This document shows positions 51,139 through 60,864 of a DNA stretch of 64,000 nucleotides, piece after piece. Numbering within the stretch: the stretch's first letter is position 1; each line of letters opens with the position of its first letter. The notes under the pieces are model-generated. The model was not told where the DNA came from and searched no databases. It saw nothing but the letters and a program-made list of their open reading frames with translations. The position numbers were made by a program, and so were the translations under genes. The stretch comes from MnTg04 sp964568075 (lineage in GTDB: Bacteria > Pseudomonadota > Gammaproteobacteria > Steroidobacterales > MnTg04): contig CAZMOM010000016.1 of the NCBI GenBank assembly GCA_964568075.1, positions 10,223 to 74,222 on the forward strand. Reading direction: 5' to 3'.

Positions 51139-52387
51139 AATCCAGAATTTCACACTAAATTTCGGACCCCAGCACCCAGCAGCTCATGGTGTGCTTCGGC
51201 TCGTTCTCGAAATGGATGGCGAAGTCATCATCAGGGCCGATCCTCATGTGGGCCTGCTTCATCGTGGCACCGAAAAGCTGGCCGAAAGCAAACCGTATAA
51301 TCAGAGCATCGGCTATATGGATCGCCTGGATTACGTTTCCATGATGTGCAACGAGCACGGTTACGTTCTCGCTATCGAAAGGCTGCTGGGCGTTACGCCG
51401 CCGATCCGGGCGCAGTACATTCGCGTCATGTTCGATGAAATGACGCGGTTAATGAATCACCTGATGTGGCTGGGTGCGCATGGCCTCGATGTCGGAGCCA
51501 TGACGATATTTCTTTACTGTTTCCGCGAACGCGAAGATCTGATCGATTGCTATGAAGCGGTCTCCGGCACACGTATGCATGCGACCTATTATCGTCCAGG
51601 CGGTGTTTATCGCGATTTGCCCGAAAAAATGCCACGGTTTTCCCGCACGGAGAAATCGCGAAGCGAAAAGGAGATCAAGCGCCTGAATATGAACCGGGAA
51701 GGTTCGATGCTCGATTTTCTCGAATCTTTCTGCGAGCGGTTTCCGGCCTGCGTCGACGAATATGAGACCTTGCTAACCGACAACCGCATATGGAAGCAAC
51801 GAACCGTCAATATTGGCGTGGTCTCTCCGGACAGGGCGAAGCAACTGGGATTCACCGGACCGATGCTCAGAGGTTCCGGCGTTGCATGGGATTTAAGAAA
51901 AAAACAACCTTACGAAGTCTATGACCGGGTCGATTTCGATATACCGATCGGCGTAAATGGCGATTGTTATGACAGGTACCTCGTGCGCGTTGAAGAGATG
52001 CGCCAGTCAAATGGCATTATCAGGCAATGTATCGATTGGCTGCGGGAAAATCCTGGTCCGGTAACGATTGGTGACCACAAGATCATGCCGCCATCGCGAG
52101 AGGAAATGAAAGGCGACATGGAATCGCTGATTCATCATTTTAAATTATTTACCGAAGGATATTGTGTCCCGGAAGGCGAGACTTATGCGGCGATCGAGCA
52201 CCCCAAGGGTGAATTTGGTGTCTATCTGGTTTCCGACGGAGCCAACAAACCCTATCGGGTCAAAATTCGGGCGCCAGGATTCGCTCACTTGTCGTCGATG
52301 AATGAAATGGTAACCGGTCATATGCTGGCCGACGTGGTTGCGGTCATTGGCACCCAGGATATTGTTTTTGGCGAGATCGACCGCTGA
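51131..52387 (+). CDS. nuoD: NADH-quinone oxidoreductase subunit D
   Basis: 418 residues, with GGGAGG before the ATG. It is related to the large subunit of NiFe hydrogenases. FGPQHPAAHGVLRLVLEMDGE near the start and RGTEKLAESKPYNQSIGYMDRLDYVSMM form the quinone-binding cavity together with NuoB. The stop and the start of nuoE share one base (TGATG). Confidence 0.98.
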   Translation: MAEIQNFTLNFGPQHPAAHGVLRLVLEMDGEVIIRADPHVGLLHRGTEKLAESKPYNQSIGYMDRLDYVSMMCNEHGYVLAIERLLGVTPPIRAQYIRVMFDEMTRLMNHLMWLGAHGLDVGAMTIFLYCFREREDLIDCYEAVSGTRMHATYYRPGGVYRDLPEKMPRFSRTEKSRSEKEIKRLNMNREGSMLDFLESFCERFPACVDEYETLLTDNRIWKQRTVNIGVVSPDRAKQLGFTGPMLRGSGVAWDLRKKQPYEVYDRVDFDIPIGVNGDCYDRYLVRVEEMRQSNGIIRQCIDWLRENPGPVTIGDHKIMPPSREEMKGDMESLIHHFKLFTEGYCVPEGETYAAIEHPKGEFGVYLVSDGANKPYRVKIRAPGFAHLSSMNEMVTGHMLADVVAVIGTQDIVFGEIDR

Positions 52388-52893
52388 TGGCTGATACGAA
52401 TAAAAGCTACGCAGGGCCGTTGTCCGGTCACGTGCGCGAAGAGATCGATCGGTGGGCCAGGAAGTTTCCCGATGGTAAGCAACGCTCGGCTCTGATTGGT
52501 GCCTTGCAAGCGGTACAGCATGAAAATAACGGCTTCCTGACTGCAGAACTCATGAGCGCCGTCGCCGAATACCTGGACCTGCCCGCCATACAGGTTTACG
52601 AAGTTGCAACATTTTACGCCATGCTCGAGACAAAACCTGTCGGGCGCCACAGCATTTCCGTCTGCACAAATATATCCTGCATGTTGAACGGTTGCGATCG
52701 AATAGTTGAGCACCTGGAAAAAAAGCTGGGCATCAAGACCGGAGAAAGCACAACCGACGGAAAGTTTTATCTTAAACAGGAAGAGGAATGCCTGGCCGCC
52801 TGTGTCGGTGCGCCCATGATGATGATTGATCAGATTTATTACGAGAACCTGTCTGTGGAAAAAGTAGACAGGATTCTGGACGAAATGGAGTAG
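52387..52893 (+). CDS. nuoE: NADH-quinone oxidoreductase subunit E
   Basis: 168 residues with a thioredoxin-like fold that binds the 2Fe-2S cluster N1a. The ligands are seen as SVCTNISCML (C-x4-C) and EECLAACVGAP (C-x3-C). It belongs to the NADH dehydrogenase module with NuoF and NuoG. Confidence 0.97.
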   Translation: MADTNKSYAGPLSGHVREEIDRWARKFPDGKQRSALIGALQAVQHENNGFLTAELMSAVAEYLDLPAIQVYEVATFYAMLETKPVGRHSISVCTNISCMLNGCDRIVEHLEKKLGIKTGESTTDGKFYLKQEEECLAACVGAPMMMIDQIYYENLSVEKVDRILDEME

Positions 52894-52897
52894 GCCG

Positions 52898-54199
52898 GTG
52901 CTGGAGCAAAATCAAGTCTGCTTTTCGACGATGCAGTTTGATCAGCCATGGACGCTTGAGAATTATCTCAAGGTGGGCGGTTATGAGGCCTGGAAAAAAA
53001 TCCTCAAGGAAAAGGTTCCGCCCGAGGATCTGATCGAAATAGTCAAGGCGTCCGGCTTGCTCGGCAGAGGCGGCGCTGGCTTTCCTACCGGATTGAAATG
53101 GAGTTTTATGCCCAGGAACGCCACCGGCCAGAATTACGTCGTCTGTAATTCGGATGAAAGCGAGCCGGGTACCTGCCACGATCGCGATATTCTTCGTTAT
53201 AACCCACATTCCGTGATAGAGGGCATGGCGATCGGCGGCTACTGCATGGGCGCTACTGTTGGTTATAACTACATTCGCGGGGAGTTTCTCGCTGAGCCCG
53301 TGCCGCGTTTCGAAGCCGCAGTCGCGGAGGCGCAAGAAGCCGGTTTACTGGGGAAAAATATCCTAGGGTCGGGATTCGATTTCGAACTGCATACATTCAT
53401 CGGGGCCGGAGCTTACATCTGCGGAGAAGAAACGGCGTTGCTGGAATCGCTGGAAGGCAAGCAGGGACTCCCGCGATACAAACCGCCATTTCCTGCGCAT
53501 TACGGCATCTATGGGCGGCCAAGCAATATCAATAACACGCAAAGCTATGCATCGGTGCCCAGCATTATCCGCAAGGGAGCCGGGTGGTTTGCTGATCTTG
53601 GGAGCGAGGGATCGGGCGGGCCCTGTGTGTTTTCGGTTTCCGGTCATGTCGACAATCCGGGTAATTTCGAAGTGGGTTTGGGTATCCCTTTCCAGGATCT
53701 TCTCGAACTGGCGGGCGGGGTTCGTAACGGGAATAAACTCAAGGCTGTGATCCCTGGGGGCTCGTCGGTCAAGGTGTTGCCCGCCGATCTTATTCTTGAC
53801 TGTAATATGGACCACAACTCATTGCAGCAGGCCGGATCATCTCTTGGTTCGGCAGCCGTCATCGTCATGGATGAGACGACCTGCATGGTCAGCGTGCTCG
53901 AAAGATTGTCGCGATTCTATTTTGCCGAATCCTGCGGACAATGCACACCGTGTCGCGAAGGAACGGGGTGGATGCACCGGGTAATAAAGAGACTCATGAG
54001 CGGGCGGGGCCGGCACGAAGACCTCGACATGCTGGTCGACATCGCGGGTCGTATTGAGGGTCATACGATTTGCGCTCTTGGGGATGCAGCAGCCTGGCCG
54101 GTGCAAAGCTTTATCGAGCATTTCGGACACGAGTTCCAGTACATGCTGGAGCATGGCGGAAGAAGCATTGTTGAAAGAGCTGATAAAGCGGCAGCCTGA
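52898..54199 (+). CDS. nuoF: NADH-quinone oxidoreductase subunit F
   Basis: 433 residues from a GTG at 52898. It binds NADH and FMN through GRGGAGFPTGLKW (about residues 59-71) and GAGAYICGEETALLESLEG, and cluster N3 through SCGQCTPCREGTGW plus a distal Cys in TICALGDAAAW. Electron entry point of complex I. Confidence 0.98.
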   Translation: MLEQNQVCFSTMQFDQPWTLENYLKVGGYEAWKKILKEKVPPEDLIEIVKASGLLGRGGAGFPTGLKWSFMPRNATGQNYVVCNSDESEPGTCHDRDILRYNPHSVIEGMAIGGYCMGATVGYNYIRGEFLAEPVPRFEAAVAEAQEAGLLGKNILGSGFDFELHTFIGAGAYICGEETALLESLEGKQGLPRYKPPFPAHYGIYGRPSNINNTQSYASVPSIIRKGAGWFADLGSEGSGGPCVFSVSGHVDNPGNFEVGLGIPFQDLLELAGGVRNGNKLKAVIPGGSSVKVLPADLILDCNMDHNSLQQAGSSLGSAAVIVMDETTCMVSVLERLSRFYFAESCGQCTPCREGTGWMHRVIKRLMSGRGRHEDLDMLVDIAGRIEGHTICALGDAAAWPVQSFIEHFGHEFQYMLEHGGRSIVERADKAAA

Positions 54200-54236
54200 C
54201 AAGCTGGTGATAAGGCAGCGGACACGGACAAACTGA

Positions 54237-56372
54237 ATGAGCGAAGAATTCGTCAATATTGAAATCGATGGTGTGCCGACCCAGGCGCGCAAGGGCCAGA
54301 TGATTATCGAAATTACCGATAACCAGGGCGTTTATGTGCCGCGGTTTTGCTATCACGAAAAGTTATCGATAGCCGCCAATTGCCGGATGTGCCTTGTACA
54401 GGTCGAAAATGCGCCGAAACCGCTGGTCGCTTGCGCCACGCCGGTCGCAGAAGGGATGAAGGTGTTTACCCGGTCCGACTACGCGAAAAATGCTCAACGA
54501 GCGACGATGGAATTCTTATTGATCAACCATCCGCTGGATTGCCCGATCTGTGATCAGGGCGGCGAGTGTGAATTACAGGATCTGGCGATGGCATACGGTA
54601 GTGATGTGTCTCGGTTTACCGAGCGCAAGCGCGTAGTCGAGGACAAGAATATCGGGCCGCTGATCTCGACCGACATGACGAGATGTATTCTTTGCACACG
54701 CTGTGTGCGGTTTACCGAGGAAATTGCCGGAATCCAGGAGTTGGGCACGATCGGCCGCGGCGAGACCATGCAGATCGGCACTTATATCGGGAAAACGGTC
54801 GATCACGAATTATCCGGTAATGTCATCGATATTTGTCCGGTCGGCGCGTTGAACAACAAGCCTTTCCGGTTTCGTGCCCGGAGCTGGGAAATGCGGCAGG
54901 TCCCGATGGTATCGCCGCATGACTGCACCGGTACGAACACGTATGGCCATGTTCTGCGTGGGCGATTGTTGAGAGTTGTCCCACGCGCGAATGAATCGAT
55001 TAACGAAACCTGGATCTCCGATCGTGACCGCTATTCCTGCTACGGGATTTATGCGGATGATCGCCTGCACGATCCGATGGTCAAGACCGATGGCGAATGG
55101 GAAAAAACCAGCTGGGAAAATGCCTTGTCGCATGTCGCTGCCAGGCTAAAGAATGTCGCTAAAGAGCAGGGCGGCAACAGTATCGGCCTGTTGGCATCGC
55201 CAAACAGCACGCTCGAGGAATTTCATTTGTTATCCAGACTCGCTGCGGGTCTGGGGAGCAAGAATATTGACCATCGTCTGCGCCAGACCGATTTTTCGGA
55301 TCAGGATGCGGACCCTGTCTATCCATGGCTTGGCTGCGATATAGACAACCTGGAGAAAATGGGCGCGGCGCTGGTGGTCGGATCCAATCTGCGCTGCGAG
55401 ACGCCCTTGCTGGCACACCGGCTTCGAAAGGCGGCTTTAAATGGCGGTCATATCAGTTTCCTGAACCCGGTCGAGTACAAGTACCTGTTTCCTGTTGCCA
55501 GTTACCTCCTTGCCGAGGACATGGCCGCTGAGCTGTCATCGCTGCTCACAGTCGCCGAGGGCAAGAAATCGAAAAGCGCTGAACACGGCAAACTGGTTAA
55601 CAACCTGAAAGAAGCAACCGACAGTATCGTGCTGCTTGGACAACTGGGACAACGACACCCGTCCTGGAGCGGCGTGCGGGCGACGGCCGCCCGACTGGCT
55701 GAAGTGACAGGCTCCGCTTTAGGGTACTTGCCCGAAGGTGGCAATGCAGTGGGCGCGTGTCTGGCCGGCGTTCTACCGCATCGTGATGTGGGTGGAAATG
55801 CGGCGTCCGGTAGCGGGCGTCATGCGCATTCGATGCTGACTGAAAAACTGGCGGCTTATGTATTGCTGGGCTGCGAGCCTGAACTCGACAGCGCTCAAGG
55901 CGAGACAGCGATCCGCACGATGCAGGCGGCGGGCCTGGTCGTCGCGTTGAGCTGTTATGCAAGTGACGAAATGCTGGAATACGCTGACGTGTTGCTGCCC
56001 ATCGGGTCTTTTGCTGAAACTTCCGGCACTTACATCAATGCTGCAGGTGCCGTGCAGAGTGTACCTGGCGCAGCGACTCCGGTCGGCCAGGCTCGCCCGG
56101 CGTGGAAGGTGTTGCGGGTACTGGGTAATTTACTCGAACTCGACGGGTTTGATTACCAGGATTCCACAGAGGTTCGTGACGAGCTGATGGAAGTCATTGG
56201 CGAGATCAAGCCGGACAACACTTACCGGGGGACATCGCCGGCTGGCTCCGGCGCGTTGGCTGCATGCATAGATGTTCCCATGTACCAGACCGATCCCGTC
56301 GTGCGACGCTCAAAACCCTTGCAGAAGACCCGAAAAAAATCTTCTTCCGGCCTCGTCGCCGTAAGCGCCTGA
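54237..56372 (+). CDS. nuoG: NADH-quinone oxidoreductase subunit G
   Basis: 711 residues. The N-terminal 2Fe-2S ferredoxin domain has RFCYHEKLSIAANCRMCLVQ and a further Cys in LVACATPV. The HxxxCxxCxxxxxC motif appears as HPLDCPICDQGGEC, then a 4Fe-4S motif RCILCTRC with distal CPVGAL. After these comes a molybdopterin-oxidoreductase-like domain without cofactor. The four cysteines of the extra cluster N7 found in E. coli are not present; only isolated cysteines occur in that region. It conducts electrons from NuoF. Confidence 0.97.
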   Translation: MSEEFVNIEIDGVPTQARKGQMIIEITDNQGVYVPRFCYHEKLSIAANCRMCLVQVENAPKPLVACATPVAEGMKVFTRSDYAKNAQRATMEFLLINHPLDCPICDQGGECELQDLAMAYGSDVSRFTERKRVVEDKNIGPLISTDMTRCILCTRCVRFTEEIAGIQELGTIGRGETMQIGTYIGKTVDHELSGNVIDICPVGALNNKPFRFRARSWEMRQVPMVSPHDCTGTNTYGHVLRGRLLRVVPRANESINETWISDRDRYSCYGIYADDRLHDPMVKTDGEWEKTSWENALSHVAARLKNVAKEQGGNSIGLLASPNSTLEEFHLLSRLAAGLGSKNIDHRLRQTDFSDQDADPVYPWLGCDIDNLEKMGAALVVGSNLRCETPLLAHRLRKAALNGGHISFLNPVEYKYLFPVASYLLAEDMAAELSSLLTVAEGKKSKSAEHGKLVNNLKEATDSIVLLGQLGQRHPSWSGVRATAARLAEVTGSALGYLPEGGNAVGACLAGVLPHRDVGGNAASGSGRHAHSMLTEKLAAYVLLGCEPELDSAQGETAIRTMQAAGLVVALSCYASDEMLEYADVLLPIGSFAETSGTYINAAGAVQSVPGAATPVGQARPAWKVLRVLGNLLELDGFDYQDSTEVRDELMEVIGEIKPDNTYRGTSPAGSGALAACIDVPMYQTDPVVRRSKPLQKTRKKSSSGLVAVSA

Positions 56373-56373
56373 G

Positions 56374-57441
56374 ATGAGTGGAGCAACGGAATCGGTACTG
56401 GCAATCTGGATGGGTTTCCCCGAATGGATCCGGGACCTTGTGATCATCGTCCTCAAGATCGTCGTGGTGTTGCTGCCGCTGATCATATGCGTCGCTTTAC
56501 TGACCTTTATTGAAAGAAAAGTCATTGGCTATATGCAGACCCGGATCGGTCCGAACCGGGTCGGGCCAAAAGGGTGGGGGCAGCCATTTGCCGATACCGT
56601 AAAACTGATGCTCAAGGAAATTATCATTCCGAGCAACTCCAATCGTTTTCTTTTTATCATCGCGCCGGTGCTTTCGATAACACCGGCGTTTGCCGTCTGG
56701 GCGGTTATTCCTCTCAGCGAGAATTTCGTTATTGCCAATATTAACGCCGGGCTGTTGTACGTGCTCGCGCTGACTTCTCTAGGCGTGTATGGGGTCATTC
56801 TGGCGGGTTGGGCCTCCAACTCAAAATATGCGCTGCTTGGCGCGATGCGTTCTGCCGCCCAGATCGTGGCTTATGAGATCGCGATGGGATTCGCGCTGGT
56901 TGGTGTGCTAATGGCCGGTGGCAGCCTCAATCTGGGTGAGATCGTTCTGGCCCAGCGGGGCGGCGTCTGGCACTGGTTCCTGTTGCCCCTGCTGCCTTTA
57001 TTTTTCGTCTATTTTATTTCCGGCGTTGCGGAAACCAATCGCGCGCCATTCGATGTGGCAGAAGGCGAGTCGGAGATTGTCGCCGGGTTCCACGTCGAAT
57101 ATTCGGGCATGGTTTTCGCGGTATTTTTCCTTGCCGAATATGCCAACATGATTTTGATATCCGCGCTGACCGCAATTTTCTTCCTCGGTGGCTGGTTATC
57201 TCCGTTCGAAGGACTCCCATTGGTCGGCGAAACCTGGCTCGCCGAATCCTCTTTTTTCTGGTTCGCGGCAAAGTTGTGTTTCTTTCTGTTTTGTTTTTTG
57301 TGGTTCAGAGCCACCTTTCCGCGGTACCGGTACGACCAGATCATGCGTTTGGGGTGGAAGGTTTTCATCCCGATTACGATCGTCTGGATATTTGTCGAGG
57401 CTGCGATGGCCGCTCTGAAAGTCGGGCCCTGGTCTGTCTGA
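56374..57441 (+). CDS. nuoH: NADH-quinone oxidoreductase subunit H
   Basis: 355 residues with eight membrane helices. Conserved ERKVIGYMQTRIGPNRVGPKGWGQPFADTVKL near residue 50 and the acidic quinone-side loop AETNRAPFDVAEGESEIVAGFHVEYSGM (about 230). It is the membrane subunit that forms the quinone entry chamber and couples to proton pumping. Starts one base after nuoG. Confidence 0.98.
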   Translation: MSGATESVLAIWMGFPEWIRDLVIIVLKIVVVLLPLIICVALLTFIERKVIGYMQTRIGPNRVGPKGWGQPFADTVKLMLKEIIIPSNSNRFLFIIAPVLSITPAFAVWAVIPLSENFVIANINAGLLYVLALTSLGVYGVILAGWASNSKYALLGAMRSAAQIVAYEIAMGFALVGVLMAGGSLNLGEIVLAQRGGVWHWFLLPLLPLFFVYFISGVAETNRAPFDVAEGESEIVAGFHVEYSGMVFAVFFLAEYANMILISALTAIFFLGGWLSPFEGLPLVGETWLAESSFFWFAAKLCFFLFCFLWFRATFPRYRYDQIMRLGWKVFIPITIVWIFVEAAMAALKVGPWSV

Positions 57442-57449
57442 GGATGGTG

Positions 57450-57938
57450 ATGAATCGGATTCGCAGTGTAATCAAAACGTTTTTTCTCTGGGAACTGGCC
57501 CAGGGCCTGAACGTGACCCTGCGCAATTTGTTTGCGAAGAAATTCACGATCATGTATCCGGAGGAAAAAACGCCGCAGTCGGTCCGCTTCAGGGGCTTGC
57601 ACGCACTGCGTCGCTATCCCAATGGCGAGGAGCGCTGCATCGCGTGCAAGCTTTGTGAGGCTGTGTGTCCAGCGCTGGCGATCACGATTGAGTCCGATGT
57701 TGGCGAAGACGGAACCCGCAGGACAACTCGCTATGACATCGATTTGTTCAAGTGCATCTACTGCGGTTTTTGTGAGGAGGCGTGTCCGGTCGATGCGATC
57801 GTCGAAACACGCATACACGAGTACCACATGGAAAATCGTGGCGAGAACATCATGACTAAAGACAAGCTGCTCGCGATTGGCGAGAAATACGAGGCGATGA
57901 TTGCTGCTGACAGAGGCGCGGACGCGCGTTATCGATAA
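57450..57938 (+). CDS. nuoI: NADH-quinone oxidoreductase subunit I
   Basis: 162 residues from the ATG at 57450 (preferred over the ATG at 57444 because GAGG is well spaced and the length is typical). Two 4Fe-4S motifs, CIACKLCEAVCP and CIYCGFCEEACP, bind clusters N6a and N6b that pass electrons towards NuoB. Confidence 0.98.
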   Translation: MNRIRSVIKTFFLWELAQGLNVTLRNLFAKKFTIMYPEEKTPQSVRFRGLHALRRYPNGEERCIACKLCEAVCPALAITIESDVGEDGTRRTTRYDIDLFKCIYCGFCEEACPVDAIVETRIHEYHMENRGENIMTKDKLLAIGEKYEAMIAADRGADARYR

Positions 57939-57964
57939 AAAAGCTGACCTGGATTTGCATAACG

Positions 57965-58567
57965 GTGTTTGAAAGTATTCTTTTTTACTGGGTGTCCTTC
58001 GTGGTGGTTGCAGCCGCAATCGGGGTTATTTCGTCCCGAAATCCGGTTCATTCGGTCATGTTCCTGGTCCTGGCTTTCGTCAGTAGCGCCATGCTGTGGA
58101 TGCTGATGGAGGCTGAATTTCTGGCCATTGTGCTGGTGCTGGTATATGTCGGCGCTGTCATGGTGTTGTTCTTGTTTGTCGTCATGATGCTGGATATCAA
58201 TGTCGAGCAGGCCAGGGAGGGATTAACTCGATACGCGCCGTTGGGAATTGGGGTCGCGGTCGTTGTGATTCTGGAGATCGCACATGTTGTCTGGTTCAAG
58301 TCTCAAGGTTTCAATATCGGGAGTGAACCGGCGCCGGCGCCGGCCGACTATTCAAATACCGAAGCGCTTGGCGCTGTTCTGTACACGGACTATGTGTACT
58401 CGTTAGAGATTGCGGCGGTATTGCTGCTCGTTGCAATCATTTCTGCAATAACACTGACCATGCGCCACCGGCCAGGTCTGAAAAAGCAGGATATCAGTAA
58501 GCAAGTCGCTGTCCGCCGCGAAGATCGTGTTCGGCTTATCAAAATGGAAACGGAGAAAGATCGATGA
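57965..58567 (+). CDS. nuoJ: NADH-quinone oxidoreductase subunit J
   Basis: 200 residues from a GTG at 57965. Five membrane helices; the conserved third helix region EFLAIVLVLVYVGAVMVLFLFVVMMLDI contains the pi-bulge segment typical of NuoJ/ND6. Membrane-arm subunit. It overlaps nuoK by four bases (ATGA). Confidence 0.97.
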   Translation: MFESILFYWVSFVVVAAAIGVISSRNPVHSVMFLVLAFVSSAMLWMLMEAEFLAIVLVLVYVGAVMVLFLFVVMMLDINVEQAREGLTRYAPLGIGVAVVVILEIAHVVWFKSQGFNIGSEPAPAPADYSNTEALGAVLYTDYVYSLEIAAVLLLVAIISAITLTMRHRPGLKKQDISKQVAVRREDRVRLIKMETEKDR

Positions 58568-58872
58568 CCGTTGGCCTTTCTCATTATCTGCTGCTTAGCG
58601 CAACACTGTTCAGCATCAGCGTGGCTGGAATCTTTATTAACCGAAAAAATGTCATTTTATTGCTGATGTGCATTGAATTGATGCTATTGGCGGTGAATTT
58701 TAATTTCATCGCGTTTTCTCATTACCTTGGTGATCTGTCCGGTCAGGTTTTCGTCCTTTTCATTTTAACCGTCGCTGCGGCTGAATCTGCGATCGGCCTG
58801 GCCATTCTCATTCTGCTGTTCCGCAACCGCAGCAGCGTTAACGTCGATGACATGGACAGTTTGAGGGGCTGA
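58564..58872 (+). CDS. nuoK: NADH-quinone oxidoreductase subunit K
   Basis: 102 residues, three membrane helices. LSATLFSISVAGIFINRKNVILLLMCIELMLLAVNFNFIAFS has the conserved Glu in helix 2 (CIELML), and a second Glu lies in AAAESAIGLAILI; both take part in the proton channel. Confidence 0.98.
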   Translation: MTVGLSHYLLLSATLFSISVAGIFINRKNVILLLMCIELMLLAVNFNFIAFSHYLGDLSGQVFVLFILTVAAAESAIGLAILILLFRNRSSVNVDDMDSLRG

Positions 58873-58874
58873 GC

Positions 58875-60830
58875 TTGGAAAATATTTATCTGACCATCGT
58901 TCTTGCCCCATTATTTGCAGCCGTCGTGACCGGTCTGTTGGGCAGGCAGATTGGAAGAGCCGGTTCACATTGGCTGGCGATACTGGCGGTCGCGCTGTCC
59001 TGTGGTCTGTCGTTGTACGTGCTGAAGGGAATGGTGCTGGGTGGCGACCCCATTTTTAACGGCGGTGTTTATACCTGGGCCGAAATCGATGGCCTGCACA
59101 TGGAAGTCGGGTTTTTAATTGATCGCCTCACCGCGTTGATGATGGCGGTCGTGACCTTCATATCTTTGATGGTACATATCTATACCGTCGGTTATATGCG
59201 TGACGATCCCGGCTACCAGAGATTTTTCAGCTACATATCGTTGTTTACGTTTTCCATGCTGATGCTGGTGATGGCGAATAATTTCCTTCAGTTGTTTTTT
59301 GGCTGGGAAGCGGTCGGACTGGTCTCTTATCTGCTCATCGGCTTCTGGTACAAGCGGCCTACTGCCATTATCGCCAACCTCAAGGCCTTTCTGGTCAATC
59401 GTGTCGGGGATTTTGGTTTCATTCTCGGTATTGCAGCAATTTATTTTTTCACCGGTAGCATGGATTACTGGCAGGTGTTTTCGCAGGCGCCCGCATTGAG
59501 CGGAACCACGATGGAGATTTTCCCGGGACATGACTGGCAGGCGCTGTCAGTAATCTGTATCTGCCTGTTTATTGGTGCGATGGGAAAATCGGCACAGGTC
59601 CCGTTGCATGTCTGGCTGCCGGACTCGATGGAAGGTCCGACACCGATATCAGCGTTGATTCACGCGGCAACGATGGTGACGGCGGGCATATTCATGGTCG
59701 CGCGGATGTCTCCGTTGTTCGAATTGTCGACCACCGCGCTCGGATTTGTCCTGGTTATTGGCTCGCTGACCGCATTGTTGATGGGCTTGGTGGGTGTCGT
59801 GCAAAACGATATCAAGCGCGTTGTGGCTTATTCCACGCTTAGCCAGCTGGGTTATATGACGGTTGGGCTGGGTGCATCCGCGTATGCCGCCAGCATTTTC
59901 CACCTGATGACGCATGCGTTTTTCAAGGCGCTGCTGTTCCTTGCGGCGGGTTCCGTGATTATCGCCATGCATCATGAACAGGACATGCGGAAAATGGGTG
60001 GCTTGCGTAAATACATGCCGGTTACCTACCTGACCGCCGTTATCGGCGGCCTGGCGTTGATCGGTTTTCCGGGATTCTCCGGTTTCTTCTCGAAGGATGC
60101 GTTGATCGAAGCCGTGCATTTGTCGCAAACACCGGGCGCCGGACTCGCATACTGGAGCGTCCTGCTTGGCGTTTTTATTACGGCTTTGTATACATTCCGC
60201 ATGTTGTTTATGACTTTCCATGGCAAGGAACGCATGGATCAGCACACCCGCGAGCAGCTGAGGGAGAGCCCGCTGGTGGTCACGGTTCCGCTGGTTCTGC
60301 TGGCAATACCAACTGCAGCTATTGGCTGGTTTACGATCGAGCCCATATTGTTTGGTGGTTACTTCGGCAACGCGATCAGTGTGCTGCCTGGTCAGGATGT
60401 ATTGTCGAGACTGGGACACGAATTTCATGGGCCCGCCGCGTTCGTCTTGCACGGCATGCAAGGTCCGGCGTTCTGGCTCGCCATGGCTGGCATCGTAACG
60501 GCCTGGTGGGTCTATTTGATGAAACCGGCGCTGAGCACCGCCATATCGGCACGCATCGGTTATTTATACCGGCTGCTCGTCAACAAGTATTACTTCGACC
60601 ACCTTTATGAAAAGGTCCTGGCGGCCGGCGGCCGTGGGGTTGGGCGTGTGTTGTGGCAGATCGGCGACGAAAAGATTATCGACGGTGGCCTGGTGAACGG
60701 AACCGCCAGCGGCATCGGTCGAATCGCGGCACAGGTACGGCGTGTGCAGACCGGCTATCTCTATCACTATGCGTTCGCCATGATTATTGGTTTCGCTGTT
60801 TTTGCCGGTTGGTTCCTGTTTTGGAATTGA
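58875..60830 (+). CDS. nuoL: NADH-quinone oxidoreductase subunit L
   Basis: 651 residues from a TTG at 58875 with GAGGGG upstream. An antiporter-like membrane protein with about 16 helices. Landmarks: FFGWEAVGLVSYLLIGFWYKRPTA, KSAQVPLHVWLPDSMEGPTPISALIHAATMVTAG and, near the end, the long amphipathic helix that runs along the membrane arm. Proton-pumping subunit. Confidence 0.98.
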   Translation: MENIYLTIVLAPLFAAVVTGLLGRQIGRAGSHWLAILAVALSCGLSLYVLKGMVLGGDPIFNGGVYTWAEIDGLHMEVGFLIDRLTALMMAVVTFISLMVHIYTVGYMRDDPGYQRFFSYISLFTFSMLMLVMANNFLQLFFGWEAVGLVSYLLIGFWYKRPTAIIANLKAFLVNRVGDFGFILGIAAIYFFTGSMDYWQVFSQAPALSGTTMEIFPGHDWQALSVICICLFIGAMGKSAQVPLHVWLPDSMEGPTPISALIHAATMVTAGIFMVARMSPLFELSTTALGFVLVIGSLTALLMGLVGVVQNDIKRVVAYSTLSQLGYMTVGLGASAYAASIFHLMTHAFFKALLFLAAGSVIIAMHHEQDMRKMGGLRKYMPVTYLTAVIGGLALIGFPGFSGFFSKDALIEAVHLSQTPGAGLAYWSVLLGVFITALYTFRMLFMTFHGKERMDQHTREQLRESPLVVTVPLVLLAIPTAAIGWFTIEPILFGGYFGNAISVLPGQDVLSRLGHEFHGPAAFVLHGMQGPAFWLAMAGIVTAWWVYLMKPALSTAISARIGYLYRLLVNKYYFDHLYEKVLAAGGRGVGRVLWQIGDEKIIDGGLVNGTASGIGRIAAQVRRVQTGYLYHYAFAMIIGFAVFAGWFLFWN

Positions 60831-60864
60831 TCCCGGATCGGCACGATAAAACGGAATTTGTATA

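Noticed and set aside
57009..58019. 336-residue open frame on the minus strand across nuoH, nuoI and nuoJ
   Set aside because: It is antisense to three strongly conserved nuo genes and has no recognisable domain; a shadow of their codon bias.
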